Assembly (NCBI RefSeq): GCF_000709345.1
Contig: NZ_KL448328.1
Location: forward strand, 36,933 to 100,932
DNA from: Polaromonas glacialis
Lineage (GTDB): Bacteria; Pseudomonadota; Gammaproteobacteria; Burkholderiales; Burkholderiaceae_C
DNA: 64,000 bases
Direction: 5' to 3'
The translations under genes and the position numbers were made by a program. Below are positions 26,359-34,696 of the stretch, one piece after another; within the stretch, counting starts at the first letter, position 1, and each line of letters starts with the position of its first letter. Under the pieces are notes generated by a model. That model was given only the letters and a program-made list of their open reading frames with translations, did no database searches and was not told the DNA's origin.

Positions 26359-26568
26359 ATGACCACCAAAAAATCAGAATGCTATTTCTCATTTTGGCAG
26401 TCCTGCGTCGAACTGCGCGGTTCTATGGACGCCAGTCAGTACAAGATATTCGTCGTGGTTATGCAGTTCGCCAAATACGTCACGCTCGAAGTTTGCCCTA
26501 AAAAAATGCGCGACCTTAAAAAATGGATGATGCACGAGCTGCTGACCCACAGCATTTGCCTGGTATGA
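26359..26568 (+). pseudogene. Type I restriction remnant: HsdM N-terminus fused to HsdS C-terminus
   Basis: A 69-codon frame begins MTTKKSECYFSFWQSCVELR and goes on to GSMDASQYK and a KYV motif, matching the start of HsdM subunits (MTTKKSxxYSSLWxSCDELRGGMDASQYK). It then jumps to RDLKKWMMHELLTH, which looks like the last helix of HsdS (..MMQELLTGRIRL). About 1.5-2.5 kb of hsdM-hsdS must have been deleted in frame. Its TGA overlaps the next gene's ATG (ATGA), as in an intact operon. Gly/Asp changes in the HsdM part show decay. Confidence 0.65.
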
Positions 26569-27911
26569 AAGAAAGCCAGAACACCGAGTGGAAGCAGTCC
26601 TGGCGCGATGAGTACCTGAGGTGGATCTGCGGCTTTGCCAATGCCGAGGGCGGCACGCTGGTGATCGGCAAGAACGATCAGGGCGAAGTGGTCGGCATCG
26701 CCAATGCCGCCCGGCTGCTCGAAGACATTCCAAACAAGGTGCGCGACATCCTGGGCATCGTGGTGGCGGTCAACCTGCACTCGCAAGCGGGGCTTGACTG
26801 GCTGGAAATCGAGGTGGATCCGTACCCCAGCCCCATCAGCTACAAGGGGGAATACCACCTGCGCAGCGGCAGCACCAAGCAAGAACTCAAGGGCGCGGCG
26901 CTAGACCGCTTTTTGCTGCGCAAGCTCGGGCGGCACTGGGACGGGGTGCCGGTACCGCATGTCGGTGTGAAAGACCTGGACCCGGCAGCGATTCAGGCTT
27001 TTCGCACGCTGGCAGCCCAAAGCGGGCGATTGAGCGCTGCGTTTGTCGCTGACAGCGATGCCTTGCTGATCGAAAAGCTGCACCTGCTCGAAGGGCCTTA
27101 TCTCAAGCGTGCAGCAACGCTGCTGTTTCATGCCGACCCCGAGAAGTTCACCACGGGCGCCTGTGTGAAGATCGGGTTTTTTCGCACCGACTCGGACCTG
27201 CTCTTTCATGACGTGGTCCAGGGCGACTTGGTCACGCAGGTGGAAAAAGCACTCGACCTGCTGCTGACCAAATACCTGCGGGCGGGCATTTCGTACCAAG
27301 GCTCGCAGCGGCTCGAGCGCCTGCCGGTGCCCGAGGCGGCCTTGCGCGAAGCGCTGATCAATGCCATCGCGCACAAGGACTATGCGGCCTGCATCCCGGT
27401 TCAAATCAGCGTGTATGACGACAAGCTGATGCTGTGGAACCCTGGTCAGCTGCCACCCGACTGGTCGCTGGACCGCCTGCTCGCCAAGCATGCGTCGCAG
27501 CCCGCCAACCCGGATGTAGCCAATGTGCTGTTTGTCGCTGGCAAGATCGAATCCTGGGGGCGCGGCATTGACTTGATTCGCAACGCCTGCAAAGCGCAAG
27601 GCACGCCTGCGCCACGGTTTGAATGCGACAGCACGGGATTTTGGGTCGAGTTTGCGTTTCCCGAGGTGGTTGAGCCGCCCAAAACGCCGGTAGGAACGCT
27701 GGTGAAAACGCCGGTCAAAGTGCCGGTCAAAACGCCGGCAGAAATCCTGCGATGCCTGGCGGCCAACCCGTCCATGACACTGGCCGAAGTCGCAGCCAAG
27801 ATTGAAAAATCGCTCAGCGCCGTGGAACGCGCCAGCGCCCGGCTGGTCAAGGACGGAAAATTAAAACATGTCGGCCCGCAAAAGGGCGGTCACTGGGAGG
27901 TATTGAAATGA
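26565..27911 (+). CDS. AlbA_2/Schlafen-like ATP-binding domain protein with C-terminal winged helix
   Basis: This is 448 residues from ATG 26565. The N-terminal AlbA_2 domain shows ESQNTEWKQSW and GFANAEGGTLVIGKNDQGEVVG. A RecG-like central part has EAALREALINAIAHKDY and an HATPase-C4-type end (SWGRGIDLIRNAC). A Lys-Thr-Pro-Val repeat linker (about 27679-27740) leads to a C-terminal HTH (MTLAEVAAKIEKSLSAVERASARL). Genes of this family often lie in type I restriction operons next to hsdS, which fits the hsdM/hsdS scar overlapping its start. No hsdR follows, so it is probably a survivor of that operon. Confidence 0.85.
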   Translation: MKESQNTEWKQSWRDEYLRWICGFANAEGGTLVIGKNDQGEVVGIANAARLLEDIPNKVRDILGIVVAVNLHSQAGLDWLEIEVDPYPSPISYKGEYHLRSGSTKQELKGAALDRFLLRKLGRHWDGVPVPHVGVKDLDPAAIQAFRTLAAQSGRLSAAFVADSDALLIEKLHLLEGPYLKRAATLLFHADPEKFTTGACVKIGFFRTDSDLLFHDVVQGDLVTQVEKALDLLLTKYLRAGISYQGSQRLERLPVPEAALREALINAIAHKDYAACIPVQISVYDDKLMLWNPGQLPPDWSLDRLLAKHASQPANPDVANVLFVAGKIESWGRGIDLIRNACKAQGTPAPRFECDSTGFWVEFAFPEVVEPPKTPVGTLVKTPVKVPVKTPAEILRCLAANPSMTLAEVAAKIEKSLSAVERASARLVKDGKLKHVGPQKGGHWEVLK

Positions 27912-28262
27912 GCACAAGTACGATCGGCACAAAATGTTTGTGCGCAGCGCTTCGACACACTGACAGTTCCTTGCGGCTTTTGTCAAAGGAGTGTGGTTTT
28001 GTGCAGAGAATGTCGGGATACTTGGTCAGGCATCAGATAAGTAGAAATTGTTAAAAAATTAACATGATTACTGCCCGATTTGTCCCTACGTCCGTGGGGA
28101 TCGCTGCTGAGTTTTGCAACAGGTAATGACGGTCCACAGTGTCAATTGAAAGTTTAAAAGTGACAGATTTGGTTTGGGCCATGCGCAGACTACGGTGGGC
28201 ATAATTGGAATTCGGAATTCTCCGACTTCAGCCGCCCGTCGTTTCCAAAATCAGCACAATCC
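27912..28262. other. Promoter region of the chaperone-like operon
   Basis: This 351-bp gap has no gene. A GCACAAA-ATG-TTTGTGC hairpin (27927-27943) follows the AlbA_2 stop. TGTTAA-AAAA-TTAACA (28049-28064) is a perfect 6-bp dyad that could be an operator. GGAATTC is repeated in tandem near 28208-28221. I see no sigma-32 promoter of good quality, so heat-shock control is not supported. Confidence 0.35.
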
Positions 28263-30773
28263 ATGTCCCGCAACCCAGCACGCCCCGTCAAGAAGCCGAT
28301 CTCCGATGCCGCCCTCCCCGAAGAGCAAGCGGCACTGGCACTGATGCATCTCGAGAAAGGCCGCTTTCGTAATGCCGTTGACTGCTACAAGACCCTGCTC
28401 AAGACCGAGCAGCGCCCCGAATGGCTGGCCGGGCTTGCCAGCGCCTATGCGGGACGCGCAAAAGCACTGGCCGACAAAGGCATGCGACGCGAAGCGATCG
28501 AGCTATGGCGCAGCCGTGCCGAGGTTTGCCACACGGCGTTGTGGGAAGGCCCCTACGCAGGCTGGCTGGTGGCCGAGGGCAGAGTGAGCGAGGTGCTGGG
28601 CTATCTCGCCAGGCGCCGCACAGCACTCGATGGCAAAACCGACGACGGGCTCGCTGCCCTGGAAGCGCAGTTGGCCCCCGGCGTGTTGTCAGCCGACGAC
28701 ACGGTATTGAAGCAGCTGCCAGCCGGGTCGCTGCTGTTGCAACATCGCCCGCTCGCCCTGGCGGCTTTGGCGGCCTACGCCCGCCAGGACGGGCCCGCGC
28801 TGGAAGAGGCCTTGGCAGGCATTTCCTTTCGTTCCCCCTATCGCGACTTGCGCTCGCTGCTCAAGGCGCTGGTGCTTTGGGAGACTGATCGTGAGGCGGC
28901 GCGCGCAGCCATAGAGCGCGTGCCGCCGGGTGGCCCATTCGAGCCACTCGCTGCGCCCTTGCGCAGCGTGGCAGCGTCCGGTTCCGAGCGGCTGCCGCAT
29001 TGGGCCCGTCTCAACAACAGCCAGCAATTGATGGCTCTGGATTTGATGGGCTGCCCGCGCACATGGGCAGGCTTGTTGCAAGCGCTGGCGGGTGCCAAGG
29101 CCGATGCGGCTCCCGCTGAGCTGTTCGATCTGGTGCAGCGTAATGCGCGCGTTTTGCCCGAAACGCTTGCCACGCGCGTGTGGCGATGGCTGGCTCCGTG
29201 GGCACCGCGGCGCGGTTGCGACAACCCGCTGATCTTTGGCAAACCCTCCCGGGCGCAGCAGGAGTGCGCCACTGCACTAGCAGTCGAGATCAAGGGGGAA
29301 CTGGGCCATGCCGAGGAGCATTGGCTGGACGCGGTGGACATGCTGGCAAGCAGCAAAGACACCGATGACCGCCAGCGCGCAGCGATGGTGCTGCGTCACA
29401 TGGCGACCATGAAAGAGCATTTTTCGCGCGAAGGAATGCTCGACAAGGCGGGCGCCGGGTATTTGATGCGAAGCCTGGAGTTTGATGCTAGTGACTGTGA
29501 TGTGCATGTTCGGCTGGTTGCGTACTTTCGACGCCAGGGGGACTTGAAAAAAGCCCGTGAACGCCTGGACGCGGCGCTGAGCCTGTTTCCCGACAGCGCG
29601 GCGCTGCTGAGCGAAGCGGTTGAAACCGCGCTGGCGGCTGGCGCCTTCAAAAAGGCGGCCACCACGGCACGTCGTCTGCTGGCGCTCGATCCGCTCAACC
29701 GCAAGGTGCGCACCCTGCTCGGCAACGCCCATTTGTCACATGCCGGCAAACACATTGCAGCAGGCAAGCTGGAGTCGGCGAAGAAGGAGATCGAAGAAGC
29801 GCGCAGCTGGCTGGGCGCCGCTGCCGAGCAGGGCCGCTTGCACCTGCTGCTGGCCTGGACCGAACCGCAAGCAAGCCCCGAGCGGCTGCGTTTGGCGCAA
29901 CTTGCCGTGACGACCTGGGGCGGCGGGTTGGCCGCTGGCTGGCGCCTGCTGCGGGAGGCGCAGGGCATCTTTCCCCGTGTGGACTTGGCCTCGGCGAATT
30001 GGCGGCTTGGTGAAGCAGGCATCGATTCAGCCAAAGCACTGGCGCCAGCCGATGTCTTGGGGCTGGTGCAGGTGCTGGAGCAAGAGCCCTTCATCGCCCG
30101 CAAAGGGGCAGACCCGCTGGTGGCGTGGCGCAAGGCGCTGGTGGCGCTGGCTTCGAGCCCGTTGTTCGACGCCGAGACAAGCGTGAGAATCTGCGAGGCA
30201 TGGAGTCGCCACCAGGAGCACGATCTGCTTGAAAAGTTCGCCACTGCTGCACGCAAGCGCTGGCCGGACTGGCCCATCTTTGTTTATCACGCGGTGGCCG
30301 CACGCTTTGGCAAGAACGGGGGTATTGAGACCGATCGCGACTTCGATGATCTGGAACGCGCGGGGGAGCTTGCGCAGAAAAACAAGGATTTCAAACTGCA
30401 TGCACGCATCGAGGCGCTGTTCGAGGCCGACGATCCAGGCCCGGGCGTTGATGATTCACCCTCTATGGATGGACCGCCACTCCAGATGCTGCAGGCGTTT
30501 CGAGCGATGCTCGAACAGACGATCATGATCGATGGGGGCAAGGACTTTTTGAAAAAGGCCCGCGCCAATTATGGCGATGCGCTGATCCGCCAGATTGAGA
30601 AGGAGTGTGCTGGCGACAAAAAGGCAGTGTTGCGTCGCCTCATTGATATGGCCGTTGCTGAAGTAGCCGGACCTTTCGGCCAACCGTTCCAGCCCGCGAC
30701 GATCATCAACAAGGCACCGCCCGCCAAACCCATAGCGCCCGCCCGAGGGCTAGGAAGCCTGACCGATGAGTGA
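28263..30773 (+). CDS. Large TPR-rich protein heading an Hsp70 operon
   Basis: This is 836 residues, soluble, without signal peptide. It is built of helical repeats: MHLEKGRFRNAVDCYKTLLK near the N-terminus and RQGDLKKARERLDAALSLFP with further TPR-like units around residues 415-520. Ends are Ala/Lys-rich (PPAKPIAPARG). Its stop overlaps the J-domain gene by 8 bp. It may bind clients or partners of the Hsp70 encoded downstream. I know no named family covering the full length. TPR identity is clear only for the middle. Confidence 0.7.
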   Translation: MSRNPARPVKKPISDAALPEEQAALALMHLEKGRFRNAVDCYKTLLKTEQRPEWLAGLASAYAGRAKALADKGMRREAIELWRSRAEVCHTALWEGPYAGWLVAEGRVSEVLGYLARRRTALDGKTDDGLAALEAQLAPGVLSADDTVLKQLPAGSLLLQHRPLALAALAAYARQDGPALEEALAGISFRSPYRDLRSLLKALVLWETDREAARAAIERVPPGGPFEPLAAPLRSVAASGSERLPHWARLNNSQQLMALDLMGCPRTWAGLLQALAGAKADAAPAELFDLVQRNARVLPETLATRVWRWLAPWAPRRGCDNPLIFGKPSRAQQECATALAVEIKGELGHAEEHWLDAVDMLASSKDTDDRQRAAMVLRHMATMKEHFSREGMLDKAGAGYLMRSLEFDASDCDVHVRLVAYFRRQGDLKKARERLDAALSLFPDSAALLSEAVETALAAGAFKKAATTARRLLALDPLNRKVRTLLGNAHLSHAGKHIAAGKLESAKKEIEEARSWLGAAAEQGRLHLLLAWTEPQASPERLRLAQLAVTTWGGGLAAGWRLLREAQGIFPRVDLASANWRLGEAGIDSAKALAPADVLGLVQVLEQEPFIARKGADPLVAWRKALVALASSPLFDAETSVRICEAWSRHQEHDLLEKFATAARKRWPDWPIFVYHAVAARFGKNGGIETDRDFDDLERAGELAQKNKDFKLHARIEALFEADDPGPGVDDSPSMDGPPLQMLQAFRAMLEQTIMIDGGKDFLKKARANYGDALIRQIEKECAGDKKAVLRRLIDMAVAEVAGPFGQPFQPATIINKAPPAKPIAPARGLGSLTDE

Positions 30774-31068
30774 TCCATACCAGGTGCTGGGCATTGCCGA
30801 TGGCGCCGACGATGCCGCCGTGCGCGCAGCCTACCTCGCTGCCGTGCGGCTGCACCCGCCCGAGCGCGATGCCGAGCGCTTTGCCGCCGTGCGCAGGGCG
30901 TTTGACGCGGTGTCAAGTGCACCCTTGCGGCTTGAGCACGAGTTGTTTAACCAAGAACCCCCGACCCTCAATGGATTGCTCCATTTGCTACAGTCCGATT
31001 TTTCTCCACGCCGCCCCGACACTGCCAGCCTGCTGCGACTGCTCAAAGGAGGCCCTGATGGACGCTGA
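30766..31068 (+). CDS. Short J-domain-like protein with HPP instead of HPD
   Basis: This is 100 residues. DPYQVLGIADGADDAAVRAAYLAAVRLHPPERD follows the J-domain pattern (helix I, helix II, loop), with FAAVRRAFDAVSSA as helix III. The catalytic loop reads His-Pro-Pro rather than His-Pro-Asp; the Asp normally stimulates Hsp70 ATPase. There is no Gly/Phe or zinc domain. It overlaps the TPR gene by 8 bp and the GrpE-like gene by 11 bp. It may be a J-like docking protein rather than a full co-chaperone. Confidence 0.75.
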   Translation: MSDPYQVLGIADGADDAAVRAAYLAAVRLHPPERDAERFAAVRRAFDAVSSAPLRLEHELFNQEPPTLNGLLHLLQSDFSPRRPDTASLLRLLKGGPDGR

Positions 31069-31729
31069 AGCGAAAGAGCGCCTGATCGATGAGTTTCGGG
31101 CCTGCCTGGAGGACTGGGAGCCAGCCGGTGGCAGCGCTTGCGACGCAACTGGAGACGGGCCGGTGGTGGACCTAGCGCTGCTGTTCTCCGAGTTGTCGGT
31201 GCTGCGCAACGAGGTTCGGACCGAGGCCCGCCAGTTCAAGGCTGCGCTGGACGACATGCGCGCGCTCACCGAATTGCTCAGCGAACAGAACCGCCGCCTC
31301 ACGCATGACCTGGAGCGCGCCCGCGAAGCCGAAAAAACCGTGCAACGCCAGACCGAGCGCCGCTTGTTGCTGGAGATGCTGGAAGTTCGCGACCGCATTT
31401 GCGCTGCCATGGGCGTTTTCAGTGCCTATCGTCCCGGTGTGCTGTCCCGCCTGGCACCGGCCGAGACCCGGCTGGCGCAGGGCCTGGGCGAAGGTATCGC
31501 GCTGACCCTGCGCCGGCTCGACGCTGCCCTCTCGGAGCGGCGCGTGCGCGCCATCGAAGCGGTCGGGGGCCGGCTGGACCCGAGCACCATGCGCGCCATC
31601 GCGACCGCCGTTGACGCGGACCATGCCCCAGGCGAAGTGCTCAGCGAGGCGCGGCGCGGCTATATGCAGGGCGACGAACTGCTGCGCCTGGCCGAAGTCA
31701 TCGTGAATAAAAGGGAGAACCAAATATGA
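31058..31729 (+). CDS. GrpE-like nucleotide exchange factor
   Basis: This is 223 residues from ATG 31058, with AAAGGAGG 6 bp upstream. A long helical segment (SELSVLRNEVRTEARQFKAALDDMRAL to RLTHDLERAREAEK) is followed by LLLEMLEVRDRICAAM and a C-terminal block ARRGYMQGDELLRLAEVIVNK, which resembles the GrpE beta-domain ending (GY..GDRVLRPA.V.V). It should dimerise and exchange ADP on the Hsp70 whose start codon overlaps its stop (ATGA). It is more divergent than housekeeping GrpE. Confidence 0.78.
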   Translation: MDAEAKERLIDEFRACLEDWEPAGGSACDATGDGPVVDLALLFSELSVLRNEVRTEARQFKAALDDMRALTELLSEQNRRLTHDLERAREAEKTVQRQTERRLLLEMLEVRDRICAAMGVFSAYRPGVLSRLAPAETRLAQGLGEGIALTLRRLDAALSERRVRAIEAVGGRLDPSTMRAIATAVDADHAPGEVLSEARRGYMQGDELLRLAEVIVNKRENQI

Positions 31730-33552
31730 GCGACACCATTGTCGGAATAGATCTGGGGACCACCAACTCCGAAATTGCCGTTGTCCGAAACGGCCGGGTT
31801 GAAGTCATCGATATCGAAAATGGCGTGCCGATGCTGCCTTCGGTGGTCGGTCTGGGCGACGACAACGCCTTGCTGGTGGGGGCTGCGGCGCGCAACCAGT
31901 ACGTGCTTCACCCCGAGCGCACGATTCGTTCTGTCAAACGCCGCATGGGCGAGGCCACGCGCCTGGAGCTGGGCGACAAGCAATACAGCCCGCCCGAGAT
32001 TTCAGCGATGATCCTGCTGCGGCTCAAGAAGGTGGCCGAAACGCATCTGGGGGCGGAGGTCAAGCGGGCGGTGATCACTGTTCCAGCCTACTTTTCAGAT
32101 GCCCAGCGCCAGGCCACGCGTGAGGCCGGGGAAATCGCCGGGCTGGAGGTGATGCGCATCCTGAACGAGCCGACCGCCGCCGCGCTGGCCTACGGCGCGC
32201 ACCGCAGTGCCGAGGCGGGTTCAGCCGCCAGCACGGTGGCGCGCAAGGCGCTGGTGTACGACCTGGGGGGCGGCACTTTCGACGTGTCGATTGTCAACAT
32301 GGAAGGCGATGTAGTCGAGGTGCTGGCAAGCCACGGCAACAACCGCCTGGGCGGCGACGACTTTGATCGCTGCATTGTCGATTTCGCACTGGACCACCTG
32401 GACAGCGCCCACGGCATCGATGCCGCAACGGCAGCAGCCTCGCCGATTGCCCTGGCGCGCCTGCAGCGTGCGGCGGAAGCGGCCAAGATTGCGCTCTCGG
32501 ACCGCCCCTACGCGACGCTGGCCGAGGAGTTTTTATTCGAAAAGGATGGCGCGCCCGTTCACTTGTCACTTGAAATCTCGCGCGTTGAGTACGAGGCGTT
32601 GATCGAGCCCTACATTTCCGAGACCATGGATGCCGTCCATGTGGCACTGAGCGGCGCCCGGCTGGCCGTTTCGGATCTTGACGAGGTGCTGCTGGTGGGC
32701 GGCGCCACGCGCACGCCCATGGTGTCGCGCCTGCTGGAGGCGCTGACCGGCATTGCGCCCCATGGCGAAATCAATCCCGATTTGTGCGTGGCCATGGGCG
32801 CGGCGATTCAGGGCCAGACCATTGCCGGTGGTGCATCGCCCACGGTGCTGATCGATGTGACGCCCTATACCTTTGGCACCAGCACGTTCGGCTTCCTCGA
32901 TGGCCGGGAATACCCCTACTGTTTTGTTCCGCTGATCCGCCGCAATACGCCGATACCGGCCTCGCGCAGCGAGGTCTTTTATACCCTGGTGGACAACCAG
33001 GATAAGGTCGATGTCACGGTGTACCAGGGCGAAGCCCCGGACGCACTCGACAATATCGAGATCGGCCGCTTTCTGGTCGAGGGCCTGCGCAAGGTGCCGT
33101 CCGGCAACCCCATCGTGCTGGAGTTTTCTATCGACATCAACGGAATTCTTCAGGTTCGCGCCAGCGAGAAGAAAACCGGACTGGAATACGCCATCACCAT
33201 CGACAACGCGATTTCCCGCTTTGAAGACGGCAAGCTCGACCAGGCGCGTGACCGCATCCGAGCGATGTTTGGTGACGATGCCTGGTCGCCTGCACATGGC
33301 AGTGATGATGCGGATGATGTGCAGCCAGACGCTGAGCGGCTGGAACTTCGCCGCAGCAGGGTGGAAGCGCTCGCCTTGATTGAAAAGGCCGAGCGACTAA
33401 TGAAGACCGCAGGCGCGGATGACCGCGAAGACCTGATCGACAGCATCGAAGCCGTGCGCGACGCCATGGGCGCAGACGCAGCTGAGGATGAGGCTGGACT
33501 TGAACAAGCCATGGCGGCATTGGCCGACGTGCTGTACTACCTCGACCAGTGA
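31726..33552 (+). CDS. Hsp70-family chaperone (DnaK-like, accessory)
   Basis: This is 608 residues. The nucleotide-binding domain shows IVGIDLGTTNSEIAVV, VPAYFSDAQRQATREAGEIAG, ILNEPTAAALAYG, LVYDLGGGTFDVSIV and VLLVGGATRTPMV. The linker and start of the substrate domain read VLIDVTPYTFGTST, near DnaK's LLLDVTPLSLGIET, followed by a beta-sandwich and a shortened helical lid with no EEVD-type end. It lies within the five-gene overlapping operon and so works with the J-like, GrpE-like and TPR proteins, probably as a specialised system separate from housekeeping DnaK. Confidence 0.92.
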   Translation: MSDTIVGIDLGTTNSEIAVVRNGRVEVIDIENGVPMLPSVVGLGDDNALLVGAAARNQYVLHPERTIRSVKRRMGEATRLELGDKQYSPPEISAMILLRLKKVAETHLGAEVKRAVITVPAYFSDAQRQATREAGEIAGLEVMRILNEPTAAALAYGAHRSAEAGSAASTVARKALVYDLGGGTFDVSIVNMEGDVVEVLASHGNNRLGGDDFDRCIVDFALDHLDSAHGIDAATAAASPIALARLQRAAEAAKIALSDRPYATLAEEFLFEKDGAPVHLSLEISRVEYEALIEPYISETMDAVHVALSGARLAVSDLDEVLLVGGATRTPMVSRLLEALTGIAPHGEINPDLCVAMGAAIQGQTIAGGASPTVLIDVTPYTFGTSTFGFLDGREYPYCFVPLIRRNTPIPASRSEVFYTLVDNQDKVDVTVYQGEAPDALDNIEIGRFLVEGLRKVPSGNPIVLEFSIDINGILQVRASEKKTGLEYAITIDNAISRFEDGKLDQARDRIRAMFGDDAWSPAHGSDDADDVQPDAERLELRRSRVEALALIEKAERLMKTAGADDREDLIDSIEAVRDAMGADAAEDEAGLEQAMAALADVLYYLDQ

Positions 33553-33818
33553 TGCAAGGCTTGGAACCGCTGGAGCGCTGTCTGGCTTGCCGTGCGCGTC
33601 TGGGCGAGGCGGATGTGTGCGCGCGTTGCGGAAGCGACTTCTCCATTTCCCGGCGTGCGCGGCGCCAGGCGGCAGCGCTTGCACGCGTCGCGGTGCAAGA
33701 ATTGGCACGCGGCCATGACCGAGAAGCCGCGGCTGCCGCTGCGACCGCATCCCAGCTGGCCAGCCCGCTGCTGGCGCAAGCGGTTACCAGAGCGATCAGA
33801 AGACGCGAAGGGAAATAG
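33552..33818 (+). CDS. Small zinc-ribbon protein at the end of the Hsp70 operon
   Basis: This is 88 residues from the ATG overlapping the Hsp70 stop (TGATG). ERCLACRARLGEADVCARCGSD gives two CxxC pairs (a zinc ribbon), followed by a helical Arg/Ala-rich tail (RRARRQAAALARVAVQELARG). It is a likely fifth component of the chaperone system, perhaps for client or ribosome binding. No named family is recognised. Confidence 0.7.
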   Translation: MQGLEPLERCLACRARLGEADVCARCGSDFSISRRARRQAAALARVAVQELARGHDREAAAAAATASQLASPLLAQAVTRAIRRREGK

Positions 33819-33827
33819 ATTTTTATC

Positions 33828-33863
<36 letters not shown>

Positions 33864-33960
33864 GGAGTCACACAATGTGCGCGGGAAATAATATAAGAAT
33901 ATTCATAATACTTAACATAAGGATAAGTTTTGAGGAATGTAATCATGTAGGCGCTAAATA

Positions 33961-34099
33961 GTAATGTCGCATTTGTCCAAAATAGAAATGGCGCATTGTT
34001 GCCTCGTCCAGCTTCTGGACTCGAGGTACAGCCATGTCAACTCCTGCGGCAATCATTACTATGTCCATGCCCGGGCAGGCAACGCAATATCATCTGTAG
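33961..34099 (+). other. Possible 5' relic of an insertion sequence
   Basis: Two related direct motifs (TGTCGCATTTGTCC and TGGCGCATTGTTGCC) at 33965-34002 look like IS terminal repeats. A 21-codon frame at 34034-34099 begins MSTPAAIITMSM, similar in style to some integrase-like transposase starts, and then stops. This is weak evidence for an abandoned IS end. The surrounding 33864-34192 is AT-rich and holds no gene. Confidence 0.3.
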
Positions 34100-34192
34100 T
34101 GTCCACCGACACGTCTGTTCAACAGCTTTCCACCTGTCAATCCGACCATCGAGCTTGAACTTATTTCAAACCAGCTTGGCCCCATGCAAGAA

Positions 34193-34222
34193 AGGTGGCT
34201 TGTTTCAAGCCACCTGTTTTTT
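34193..34222. terminator. Rho-independent terminator
   Basis: AGGTGGCTTG-TTT-CAAGCCACCT is a perfect 10-bp stem followed by GTTTTTT on the plus strand. It could end transcription from the left (Hsp70 operon, 375 bp away). It sits exactly at the 3' end of the H-NS fragment. Confidence 0.75.
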
Positions 34223-34330
34223 ACTCTGCCGCTGCGCTGCTTGATGCCGCAGCGTCATCCTGGCCGATCAGGACATCCTCCCGATTTTTTCCCCGGGCCA
34301 ACTGGTCTTTGAGTCACTTGGGCCACCTTG
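34221..34330 (-). pseudogene. C-terminal fragment of an H-NS-family gene
   Basis: On the minus strand the frame before a TAA at 34221-34223 reads P-K-stop-L-K-D-Q-L, then GKNREDVLI, then a tail ending SSAAAE. This aligns with the end of the intact H-NS at 61912-62295 (PKWLNDLL, GKTREDFLI, SGSAAAE). The invariant Trp codon of the DNA-binding motif is now TGA. Nothing upstream is recognisable, so only about the last 35 codons survive. Confidence 0.75.
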
Positions 34331-34345
34331 ATCCCAGTATTGACC

Positions 34346-34696
34346 CTAAACCCCTGTCACGGGCACGACCAGTCCACACGCATCGCCCCCTGCAGGCACA
34401 CGTTGGGCACTGGTGGAAAGAAAATCTCCACTCGCGTGCCGCTGGCCTGAATGCCTATCGACCTGCACCCGCAGGGTGAGCAACCGGCTTGGGGCTACCG
34501 CCGGTGCATTGAACTCGAAGGGAACGCGGTAATTGGGGCCGACGGAAACCTTGTCCAGCGTCATGGCCGCGACAACCGTGGAGGCCTGGTCCTGCAGGGA
34601 CACATCACGCAATTCAATGGTAATTTTTGCGGCCATCCCCTTGTCCGCATGGTCAGGAAAAACGATTTCACCCTGGATGCGCCGGGATTGAGTCAT
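34346..34696 (-). CDS. YscW/YbaY-like beta-sandwich protein
   Basis: This is 116 residues. RIQGEIVFPDHADKGMAAKI, TIELRDVSLQDQAS, VSVGPNYRVPFEFN and LLTLRVQVDR follow the YbaY/YscW lipoprotein-chaperone domain, but there is no signal peptide or lipobox, so it should stay in the cytoplasm. It starts inside the ATP-grasp gene (29-bp overlap), marking it as a third member of the astacin/ATP-grasp cassette. Its role there is unknown; carrier or inhibitor of the modified protein is possible. Confidence 0.65.
   Translation of the reverse strand: MTQSRRIQGEIVFPDHADKGMAAKITIELRDVSLQDQASTVVAAMTLDKVSVGPNYRVPFEFNAPAVAPSRLLTLRVQVDRHSGQRHASGDFLSTSAQRVPAGGDACGLVVPVTGV

Noticed and set aside
28065..28262. 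Heat-shock (sigma-32) promoter for the Hsp70 operon
   Set aside because: A TTGAAA lies near 28147, but no CCCCAT-type -10 occurs at proper spacing.
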